22,300 nucleotides of DNA from a virus: positions 1 to 22,300 of IMG/VR virus record IMGVR_UViG_3300006789_000199; one strand, 5' to 3'. The position numbers were made by a program, and so were the translations under genes. Shown here piece by piece: positions 6,776 to 12,943 of this stretch. Under the pieces are notes generated by a model that had not been told where the DNA came from, searched no databases, and saw nothing but the letters and a program-made list of their open reading frames with translations. Position 1 is the first letter of the stretch, and each line of letters opens with the position of its first letter.

Positions 6776-7449
6776 AATTCTACTGTTTCCATCATTAGTG
6801 AGAGATCATACTTAATAAAGAATGGTACCTCCCTTGTAGGATCTGTACCATACTCTAAACATATCCAATTATTAAGGACAGCTACCATCTTACCTGCAAG
6901 CATAGCTGCAGTATGTGAGGTTGCTTTAAAACTGCAAGGAAGATCAGGAACTTTTGCATCATCATATAGATGATCGTCATACCTGTCAGCAGTCTTTGGT
7001 GTTACAGCAAACAACTGAAATGCTTCAGCATTCATCCTACCATCTATAAAGAGTTTAGGATTATCCTGCTGTTCCCAGTTTCTAAACATATCTTCCCTGG
7101 CTTGCATGTTATCAAAACATGAGACCATAATAGGAGTTGTAGCAGAATCTGGAAGATATCTGTCTGTACTGTAATATAGACTAGGCTTCTTACCGCACAT
7201 GATATCAACATGATCACTTACTGCTTCTACCTTAGTCTTACCTACATCTGATTCTGTATAGAATTGACCAGCAAGATTGCTGTCTTCTACAATATCAGGA
7301 TCCATCAGCATTACCTGATGTTCGCCAGTTCTCATCAAAAGGATCATGAACCATGAACCGATACCCCCTGCACCTCCTACAGTAATAGGAGGGAGGGTTT
7401 GATCGAACCATGGACTATCCTTGAATCTACCATATCGAGTATCATTCAT
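6772..7449 (-). CDS. ThiF/E1-like ubiquitin-activating enzyme homologue
   Basis: E1/ThiF proteins adenylate the C-terminus of a ubiquitin-like protein and may then carry it as a thioester. A nucleotide-binding Rossmann motif VGGAGGIGSW (residues 24-33) is followed by VMLMDPDIVEDSNLAGQF, where D50 is the acidic ribose-binding residue and SNLAGQ replaces the usual SNLNRQ (the Arg is lost). CFDNMQAR (111-118) matches the D..DN...R adenylation motif. C172 in LPCSFKATSHTAAMLAG lies where E1 enzymes have the catalytic Cys, ahead of the crossover-loop helix. There is no CxxC zinc pair, and at 225 aa it is a minimal, single-domain E1 with no ubiquitin-fold domain. The start overlaps the 64-aa gene by 8 bases. 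E1-like identity is strong; thioester chemistry is inferred. Confidence 0.87.
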   Translation of the reverse strand: MNDTRYGRFKDSPWFDQTLPPITVGGAGGIGSWFMILLMRTGEHQVMLMDPDIVEDSNLAGQFYTESDVGKTKVEAVSDHVDIMCGKKPSLYYSTDRYLPDSATTPIMVSCFDNMQAREDMFRNWEQQDNPKLFIDGRMNAEAFQLFAVTPKTADRYDDHLYDDAKVPDLPCSFKATSHTAAMLAGKMVAVLNNWICLEYGTDPTREVPFFIKYDLSLMMETVEL

Positions 7450-7636
7450 TTTTTCTTCTAGGTATTAAAATAAGTTCATATTTACATCCACTGTCTGTGT
7501 TTTGATTAAGTACAGATACAAGCTTAGAAGCTTCTACTTCATTATTTGTATCATAGATTTCATCTCCATACGTAAGAAGATGTCTTGCTTTGCCTATATT
7601 CTTAATAATAGCAAAGCTGTGCATTTCTTTACTCAT
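7442..7636 (-). CDS. Small hypothetical protein inside the ubiquitin-like cassette (64 aa)
   Basis: This 64-residue protein lies between the JAMM peptidase and the E1-like gene, overlapping both (4 and 8 bases). It reads as a compact beta-alpha-beta fold: SFAIIKNIGKARHLLTYGDE, EVEASKLVSVLNQ, then a final strand CKYELILIPRRKNE. The final strand ending in basic residues and the overall size would suit a small ferredoxin-like or beta-hairpin adaptor. It is not recognised and has no Gly-Gly type tail, so it is not an obvious second ubiquitin-like protein. The tight coupling on both sides suggests it belongs functionally to the cassette. Confidence 0.7.
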   Translation of the reverse strand: MSKEMHSFAIIKNIGKARHLLTYGDEIYDTNNEVEASKLVSVLNQNTDSGCKYELILIPRRKNE

Positions 7637-8742
7637 CCTTCTGTAGCTGTATAGTTTATAGTTATTACAGCAAGCTCTTCGAAAATAGTATGAACCAACT
7701 GACTTACAAACGGATAATCCTTAAGACCATCTTCGCCTGGTAGAAACTCTCCAGCAAGATTGTACATCTCATCAGCAGCATCAGCATGACGTCCATCATC
7801 ATCAGGACCATATTCTTCTTTAATAACCCTCTGTATATGTTCTTCCACTTGAGTGTCAAGAATAATATCTTTATACTCTTGGTTTAAATTTTCCATAGGT
7901 TTAAGAGCTTCTATTATATTCTCAGAAGTAAACTGCTTATCTATTGCAAGTCCTGTCAATTTACGCATTGCAGAGAATGCATTAGTACTAAACATCTTAT
8001 CTTCATTTAGCTCAAACTCACCATCATAGTAGCCATTTAACTTCTCCTGATAATGATTGGTGCCATTAGAATCAAATCCTGCTGAATCTACTCCAGGCAC
8101 ATCAAAGATATTCATCTGGTTAGGAGAGATATGCTCTTCAAACGGAGTATCTCTGTACAATTGATTAGTAGAACCATACCCACTAACTACAACCTTTGAC
8201 AATCTTACCTGTCTTGCTGCAAGCATTGTAGGAATATCAAACTCTACTGTACCATCGAATGTAAGAATAGGAGGATTGTCTACTTGTAGTGTAGTTCCTG
8301 TTACTCCTATCTCAGCTTCCATACCTATCTTAGTGCAGAATACTGTAGCATGATTAACTATCAAAGACAAGTAATAATCATAGTACTTAGTATTATCATA
8401 CAGCTCTGACATATCAGTACCTGAGAAGTATGCTTTCATACCATGATGAGTGTGAATAAATCCACGCTTCATGTCTTCAGCCTCTGGCACCTCTTCAAAG
8501 AAATCAAGCATCTCCAAGTCAACAGATCCTGCAGTATAAGCAGATGTTCCTATATCAAGAAGATAAATATGCTTTGCACGTAGTACAAGGTCTGAATTAA
8601 ATAGGGATCCTGAGACCTCCTCATAGAATAGCATACCGCACCATTCTTTATTATCGTTTTTAGAATGTAGATAAGCTATCTCATTCATCAGCTCTGGGCT
8701 GATCATCAGGGTGTATCCCTGTTCCATTTCAAAATGTTTCAT
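7633..8742 (-). CDS. JAB/JAMM metallopeptidase (deubiquitinase-like)
   Basis: JAMM peptidases are zinc enzymes that cleave ubiquitin-like proteins from targets or trim their precursors. The full motif is present: E33 in KEWCGMLF, then HTHHGMKAYFSGTD giving H97-x-H99-x7-S107-x2-D110, which is exactly HxHx7SxxD. Residues 1-150 are the JAB core. The remaining ~220 residues are an extra region with no recognised fold, including an acidic stretch GPDDDGRHADAADEM near 315-330, and helical segments. This makes it roughly twice the usual core length, so the tail may bind the conjugate or the E2/E1 partners. The gene overlaps the E2-like gene and the 64-aa gene by 4 bases each. Catalytic assignment is confident; the substrate is presumed to be the Ubl at 9709-9927. 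Confidence 0.9.
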   Translation of the reverse strand: MKHFEMEQGYTLMISPELMNEIAYLHSKNDNKEWCGMLFYEEVSGSLFNSDLVLRAKHIYLLDIGTSAYTAGSVDLEMLDFFEEVPEAEDMKRGFIHTHHGMKAYFSGTDMSELYDNTKYYDYYLSLIVNHATVFCTKIGMEAEIGVTGTTLQVDNPPILTFDGTVEFDIPTMLAARQVRLSKVVVSGYGSTNQLYRDTPFEEHISPNQMNIFDVPGVDSAGFDSNGTNHYQEKLNGYYDGEFELNEDKMFSTNAFSAMRKLTGLAIDKQFTSENIIEALKPMENLNQEYKDIILDTQVEEHIQRVIKEEYGPDDDGRHADAADEMYNLAGEFLPGEDGLKDYPFVSQLVHTIFEELAVITINYTATEG

Positions 8743-9641
8743 AAGTTTAAATATTTATTGATAAATGTTTCTATGTCTCTACGCATTTCTTCCTTTTGAA
8801 GATTACCGGCTTGACCAGTTTCAGAAAAGTTATTAAACTCTTCTTGTGTAGGAATTATTAACATGCTTTCAAAAGTAAGGTCTCCGTAACCTATAGGATC
8901 TTCAAAATCTAATAAGTAATTACCTCCAGTGTCTTGTATTACTTCTGGTCTTTTCTTCCTCAGTAAGTCTAACATTGACATTTCAGATAAATCTGTACCT
9001 ATATTACTTTCTACTATAAGTCTAGTAAGTACCTCATCGTCTATAGATTTTATACTTACCTGGGGTAGAATGCCTCTTTTTACGTATTGATATGTAATAG
9101 CTTCCTCTTCGAGTAACCCTCTAGTTACCTTTAAAACATGATAAGTCTTTACAGGATTACCTTGCAAGACGTTAGATACTACTCTATTAAAATCTATTAC
9201 AGTATCCATCTTTATATGAGGAACTCCTGATACAGACTCATTACGTACATAGGCATTTAATGTAGCAAACACTATGTCCATGTCATTAAACTCTGGTTTC
9301 AATACATTTACCATAGGAGTATTACTGCCTAAACAAAACGCACTAAAAGCAATAGTACTTCTAGGAAGATGTGAATGATAATAAGAGCCCAAGAACTGAG
9401 TGGCATTTATCTGTGTCCGCATCCCTTGAAGATTATCAAAGTAAACATTGCCTTCCTCATCTGTATGATAATTAAGTTTAACCAATAAACCTTCTATGTC
9501 TATACTTAAGTCTAGTTCGTTAGTAATCGTAAGCTCCGGGAAATGTATGTAGACTTCAGTACTACTTACTTCTACATGATCGAAAAACTGTTCTGCACAT
9601 ACCTTTATAGTATCGGATGATACTTGTTGTGTTATCACCAT
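8739..9641 (-). CDS. Prokaryotic E2-like ubiquitin-conjugating protein
   Basis: E2 proteins take a ubiquitin-like protein from E1 onto a cysteine and pass it to targets. The N-terminal half resembles bacterial E2-fold (Prok-E2) proteins: VYIHFPELTITNE (30-42), then a strand region with QGMRTQ, then YYHSHLP (H89, H91) followed by FSAFCLGS with C103. The H.LP...CLG arrangement mirrors the HPN...CL core of eukaryotic E2s, with 12 residues from H91 to C103 rather than 10. Residues about 140-300 form an added region without recognised motifs, longer than a bare ~150-aa E2 domain. The leader TTAATAAAAATG lacks a Shine-Dalgarno. It follows the Ubl gene after a terminator and overlaps the JAMM gene by 4 bases. 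C103 as the active cysteine is inferred. Confidence 0.75.
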   Translation of the reverse strand: MVITQQVSSDTIKVCAEQFFDHVEVSSTEVYIHFPELTITNELDLSIDIEGLLVKLNYHTDEEGNVYFDNLQGMRTQINATQFLGSYYHSHLPRSTIAFSAFCLGSNTPMVNVLKPEFNDMDIVFATLNAYVRNESVSGVPHIKMDTVIDFNRVVSNVLQGNPVKTYHVLKVTRGLLEEEAITYQYVKRGILPQVSIKSIDDEVLTRLIVESNIGTDLSEMSMLDLLRKKRPEVIQDTGGNYLLDFEDPIGYGDLTFESMLIIPTQEEFNNFSETGQAGNLQKEEMRRDIETFINKYLNL

Positions 9642-9659
9642 TTTTATTAATTTATAGTT

Positions 9660-9697
9660 AGTGAAATAAGAAAAGAAAGAGAGGCTTTCACCTCTCT
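9660..9697 (-). terminator. Rho-independent terminator between the Ubl and E2-like genes
   Basis: On the minus strand a 7-bp stem, AGAGAGG / CCTCTCT (9697-9691 and 9684-9678), has a 6-base loop and is followed by the T-rich tract TTCTTTTCTTATTTC. It starts 12 bases past the Ubl stop codon and is the largest non-coding gap in the ubiquitin-like cassette. It should end or attenuate transcripts carrying the Ubl and let fewer polymerases reach the E2-JAB-E1 genes. Confidence 0.7.
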
Positions 9698-9708
9698 CTC
9701 AATTCATC

Positions 9709-9927
9709 TTAGGCGCCTGCCTTCATACGAGCAGGACTTGAAACGAGGGTAATGTTCCCTGAAGGTAGCGGAGTAGACATGTCGTCTAGCATTAATCTCG
9801 CTTCCTTTGCAATAACCGATTGGTCTGAAAAGTCAGTACCTGTTTCTACAGATAATTCTGCAAGGCTTGTTGCATTAGACTGATAGCTCTGTGAGCCGCT
9901 TCCTGTTTTTACTGTTATAGTTCTCAT
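9709..9927 (-). CDS. Ubiquitin-like beta-grasp protein (Ubl)
   Basis: A 72-residue protein with the size and layout of a ubiquitin/MoaD-type modifier. The first strand is RTITVKT, the second is near QSYQSN, a helix follows at SLAELSVETG, and the sheet closes with ARLMLDD and then STPLPSGNITLVSSPARMKA. The phrase LPSGNITLV followed by a flexible basic tail matches bacterial and phage ubiquitin-like proteins, where LPxGDxxxL precedes the tail. The chain ends MKAGA, so the reactive Gly may be G71 after removal of the last Ala by the JAMM peptidase; a Gly-Gly end is absent. The ATG is the only practical start and lies inside the upstream 94-aa gene (53-base overlap). E2, JAMM and E1 genes follow directly, which is the strongest support. 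Confidence 0.75.
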   Translation of the reverse strand: MRTITVKTGSGSQSYQSNATSLAELSVETGTDFSDQSVIAKEARLMLDDMSTPLPSGNITLVSSPARMKAGA

Positions 9928-10159
9928 TTTCTTTTTCTATGAGTTGTGAATAATATATACTTATTGTATTATGCTCTTTAATCAACTGTATAACCTTCTC
10001 ATCTGGTTCAGGTATCATAATGTTAAGAGAAAACTCTAACATCACGTCTTCCAGATAGTTACGGGCTACAGTAAAAGATGCATTCTTCCCGAGTCTTGAC
10101 TCAAGATATTCCAAGACATCCTTATCAAGACCGAGGTTTGCTATTTTCAATGTATCCAT
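9875..10159 (-). CDS. Hypothetical protein (94 aa) overlapping the Ubl gene
   Basis: Not recognised. The sequence is mainly helical: LGLDKDVLEYLESRLGKNAS, then FTVARNYLEDVMLEFSLNIM, a PEPDE turn, EKVIQLIKEHNTISIYYSQL and a basic C-terminal tail. No cysteine, zinc or catalytic motif appears. Its start lies inside the Hjc-like nuclease gene (35-base overlap) and its last 17 codons share DNA with the start of the Ubl gene in another frame. Its position makes translational coupling to the Ubl plausible. It may belong to either the replication block or the ubiquitin-like cassette. Confidence 0.65.
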   Translation of the reverse strand: MDTLKIANLGLDKDVLEYLESRLGKNASFTVARNYLEDVMLEFSLNIMIPEPDEKVIQLIKEHNTISIYYSQLIEKENENYNSKNRKRLTELSV

Positions 10160-10484
10160 TTAGAATATTGATAAAATCTGACATATCAAGCATTACGAAT
10201 CTGCCCTTCTCGTAGAAGCGCTTACCTTTTTTCTCTGTCAACTTACTAAGTATGACATTGATCCTCCCCTCATCTGGCATCTCTGCCAATATCTCTTCGT
10301 AATTAGCTCTCTTTGATAGATTCTTACATTGGAAATTAAACTCACCTGTATAACATATGTCAACCTTGGCAGCATCTCTCGCTCTACTCTCAGCTCTTGA
10401 GCTGACAGCTTCAGGAAAGATTTCTTTCAAGGCTGCTATGCAATCCAGTTCCCATTTATTACCTCTACTTCTATTGTTGTTCAT
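10125..10484 (-). CDS. Hjc-like PD-(D/E)XK nuclease (putative Holliday junction resolvase)
   Basis: A 119-residue protein resembling archaeal-type and phage Holliday junction resolvases of the PD-(D/E)XK fold. It opens with the typical RSRGNKWELDCIAALKEIFP, where E12 is the first acidic metal ligand. SSRAESRARDAAKVDICY supplies the basic loop and D42, and FNFQCKN gives Q52-x-K54, completing D...(E/Q)xK. These enzymes cut four-way junctions as dimers; this one could instead process recombination or packaging intermediates. The length is usual for Hjc. It overlaps the primase gene by 14 bases upstream and the 94-aa gene downstream. Nuclease fold is well supported; junction specificity is inferred. 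Confidence 0.75.
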   Translation of the reverse strand: MNNNRSRGNKWELDCIAALKEIFPEAVSSRAESRARDAAKVDICYTGEFNFQCKNLSKRANYEEILAEMPDEGRINVILSKLTEKKGKRFYEKGRFVMLDMSDFINILNGYIENSKPRS

Positions 10485-11397
10485 CTAACAATTCTTTTAA
10501 CGTATTTTTAGTATACTCCTTGCCGTGCAAAAATACATGATCTGAAAGATCTTTTGCTTCTGTAAGAAATATTTTTTCTAAATCATACTGCTCTGATAAG
10601 ATTGTTGCAGCTTTAATGCCTGCTTCATCATTATCATATAGTACAACTATCCGCTTAAATCTTTGCTTGATGTCCTCCATTATATCAGAAGGTACTGGAC
10701 ATGTTTCACTCTGAGGTGCCATTGCAGGATAACCAAACTCGTAGCACAGCATCACGTCTTTGTAAGATTTCTGAATGATCAGAATGTCGTGTGTCTGCGG
10801 TAATAAGTCAATTCCCTGTATTTTAACACCACCTGCTATAAACCTATAGTCTTCCTTAGTAGGTCTGTACACCTTGTACTCTCCACCTAGGTCATAGGCA
10901 TATGCCGGTCCTTCACATGTAAAACGTGTGTCGTTTATCCAGTAATATGAAATGGGGCTGACTCTGAATAACTTCAAAGTCTTTTCTGTGATACCATACT
11001 GATTCCAAAATGTTAAATCTCCTTTAGTATATTCCCTGCGCTTTATCTTTAAATCCTTCTTAATAGGATTCTTCTTCACGTATGTGACGTCAGGTACTTC
11101 ACCGGTATTAAGATCTTTTGTTATCTGTAGCAGTAATTCATCACGGTCCAGTTCAGGATATACATTAGAGACGAAGGACATTACATCCCCCGTCTCTCCT
11201 AATGCATAATCATGATAATAGGTGTGGTCATCCTTCACTCTTATAACGAATGATGGACTTTTATCCTCTCTAAATGGAGAGGAGGTTACCTCACCGATAG
11301 GGATGTTAGGAAAGTAGTGTCTGTAAATCTGCAGCTCACTGTACTCATCAAGGATGTCTTTCCTTAATGGTATATCCTTATCCCTTACCTGGAACAT
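10471..11397 (-). CDS. DnaG-like Toprim DNA primase
   Basis: Primases make the RNA primers for DNA synthesis. The N-terminal ~80 residues (YFPNIPIGEVTSSPFREDKS, then DYALGETGDVMSFV) match the CHC2 zinc-binding domain in shape (SPF..D..PSF, D...G..GD...FV), but the zinc-binding Cys/His are missing. The Toprim domain spans about 204-290: DILIIQKSYKDVMLCYEFG, then RIVVLYDNDEAGIKAA with D255-x-D257, and AKDLSDH (D283, D286). In the first Toprim motif the usual Glu is Gln209 or Lys210, as in other phage primases with a KSxKDVM motif. No separate helicase-binding domain is seen at 308 aa. The gene is one base from the SSB-like gene and two genes below the DnaB-like helicase, its likely partner. Confidence 0.87.
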   Translation of the reverse strand: MFQVRDKDIPLRKDILDEYSELQIYRHYFPNIPIGEVTSSPFREDKSPSFVIRVKDDHTYYHDYALGETGDVMSFVSNVYPELDRDELLLQITKDLNTGEVPDVTYVKKNPIKKDLKIKRREYTKGDLTFWNQYGITEKTLKLFRVSPISYYWINDTRFTCEGPAYAYDLGGEYKVYRPTKEDYRFIAGGVKIQGIDLLPQTHDILIIQKSYKDVMLCYEFGYPAMAPQSETCPVPSDIMEDIKQRFKRIVVLYDNDEAGIKAATILSEQYDLEKIFLTEAKDLSDHVFLHGKEYTKNTLKELLDEQQ

Positions 11398-11398
11398 T

Positions 11399-12196
11399 TT
11401 ACCAAGGCGCTTCTACTTCAGGCTCTGCTGCTGTAGCAGAATCTGGAGTATCATTAGTTACCATTGGCTTTGCAACATACTCTTTAAACTCAAGAGAGTT
11501 TTGGTAGTCACCTTTACATTGAGTGTAATCATTAGCAAGCGCATTTGTCCAAGCCTTTGTAGACTTAGATGCTGCTCTATCATAGTGATGTTGATATACA
11601 TCTTGATAGGTCTTACCCTCATCTGTAGTAATCACATTAAGGAGAACCTTAATCTCATTAACATCTTTAATCTGATCAAAGATGTCACGGATCTCACTTA
11701 GGTCATTAGTAAACAACTTAGTAACATCTTCAAAGTAGCAAAGACCTCTGTTACCTGCTGCATCTGCATAAGGATTTACATTAGCCCAAGCCGCAATAAA
11801 ACGAATAAGCTGACCCTCACCTACTTTAGCAGGATGAGCACTGTTCTTATCAATCCAAGACTGAAGACTATCCTCATTCTCTGCAAAGGAAGTTTGACCA
11901 TAATTATCAATATACTCTTTCTTGTCACCAGCTCTGGTGTCTCGATCACGATTCTCTAACCAGAATCTTCTCTTAGCAATCATACCTGTCTCCTCATGCT
12001 TGAGGAAAAAGTCAATTACTACTTTAGCATTACCTTCAGGAGTTACTGAGATGTACTCAGGTTCCTGTTGTGGGTTATACCCAAGCTCAGTAAGCTCGTT
12101 CATTGTAGGATTTACTCCTACTACCTTCATTGTAGTAAGGCCGGTGTACAATTTTCTTGAACCACCTTCTTCGTTTGATCTGTTATCGATCTTCAT
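11399..12196 (-). CDS. Putative single-stranded DNA-binding protein
   Basis: A 265-residue protein with features of phage SSB-like proteins rather than a clear bacterial SSB match. The N-terminal half is beta-rich (TGLTTMKVVGVNPTMNELTE, then AKVVIDFFLKHEETG and RRFWLENRD), consistent with an OB-like fold. The region GEGQLIRFIAAWANVNPYAD is followed by a helical segment. The chain ends in an acidic, Ala/Pro-rich tail finishing EPEVEAPW, like the acidic tails ending in an aromatic residue that SSBs use to recruit partners. It sits between the primase and the Sak4-like ATPase, a usual SSB position. The assignment rests on tail and context, so it is moderate; an annealing or recombination mediator is the alternative. 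Confidence 0.62.
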   Translation of the reverse strand: MKIDNRSNEEGGSRKLYTGLTTMKVVGVNPTMNELTELGYNPQQEPEYISVTPEGNAKVVIDFFLKHEETGMIAKRRFWLENRDRDTRAGDKKEYIDNYGQTSFAENEDSLQSWIDKNSAHPAKVGEGQLIRFIAAWANVNPYADAAGNRGLCYFEDVTKLFTNDLSEIRDIFDQIKDVNEIKVLLNVITTDEGKTYQDVYQHHYDRAASKSTKAWTNALANDYTQCKGDYQNSLEFKEYVAKPMVTNDTPDSATAAEPEVEAPW

Positions 12197-12208
12197 TTTC
12201 TATCAGTT

Positions 12209-12943
12209 TTACTGATTATCTAAATATACTTCATCCCAATGGGATACTAGGTTGCCATCAACCTCCTCACCAAGAGTAATACTCCTACCTTTAAGGTGTG
12301 CAGATCGAGATCCGCAGAGTACTTCCTCAGACGATGAGAAGTTTAAAATGGTCTTATTCTTATCTCGGTATAGATATCCGATGGCATCTGCATCAGCACA
12401 AACAATATTCTTGTTTTGTCCTGTAAGGTTAATATCCTTTGCATTTACCTCCTTGCCTTCTTTACCAAGCATCTTCTCTTTCAAGTGACCAACCAAGATA
12501 ATACCCTTAGATGCACTCTTTGCTATCCTTGCGATTACCTTTGAAAAGGCTTCACGTAAATAAAGATAACCTGCACCGTTAGGTAGTTTTCTCACATCAT
12601 CACCCTTAAAGTTTTTACCCATAGGAGTGTTCTTGTACAACTTGAGAGCAAGTGGTAGCACCATCTCCTCAAGCTTAGTCACCGTATCTATAGCTATATA
12701 GTCATATGGCTTCCCAGCTTCATCTATCTTGTCCATGATCTCTTTGATATCTTCTACGCTAAATGCTTTTAACTTTATAGCATCAACGAAGTCAGAACCA
12801 TTTTCTAGATCAAGTACTAGACAGTTGTCAAGCATCGATACGAGTGTGGTCTTTCCCATTTTAGGAGGTGCATAGAGCACAAGCCGTCTAGGATTAACCT
12901 GGGTGGCCTTTACCTTCTCCTTTGGCAGAATAATTTCACTCAT
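12209..12943 (-). CDS. Sak4-like RecA-fold ATPase (putative recombination mediator)
   Basis: This 244-residue P-loop protein resembles phage Sak4/AAA_24 proteins, RecA-core ATPases that assist single-strand annealing. The Walker A motif is LYAPPKMGKTTLVSML (K31, T32), reached within the first 25 residues. It is followed by CLVLDLENGSDFVDA, where the second strand carries the ENG typical of this group. The Walker B strand is YDYIAIDTVTKLEEM (D86). LYLREAFSKVIARI and KGIILVGHLKEKM fit the remaining RecA strands. It has no oligomerisation N-terminus, as expected for a single RecA core. Overlapped by 8 bases by the DnaB-like gene upstream and followed by the SSB-like gene. It could pair with the RecE-like nuclease of this window. 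Confidence 0.8.
   Translation of the reverse strand: MSEIILPKEKVKATQVNPRRLVLYAPPKMGKTTLVSMLDNCLVLDLENGSDFVDAIKLKAFSVEDIKEIMDKIDEAGKPYDYIAIDTVTKLEEMVLPLALKLYKNTPMGKNFKGDDVRKLPNGAGYLYLREAFSKVIARIAKSASKGIILVGHLKEKMLGKEGKEVNAKDINLTGQNKNIVCADADAIGYLYRDKNKTILNFSSSEEVLCGSRSAHLKGRSITLGEEVDGNLVSHWDEVYLDNQ

Noticed and set aside
6772-9927. The Ubl-E2-JAMM-E1 set as a bacterial anti-phage defence island (Bil/Bub-like) or PRTRC plasmid module.
   Set aside because: It is flanked on both sides by phage replication and nucleotide-metabolism genes in the same direction with overlapping junctions, and no ParB or other PRTRC partner is present, so a phage-owned system fits better.
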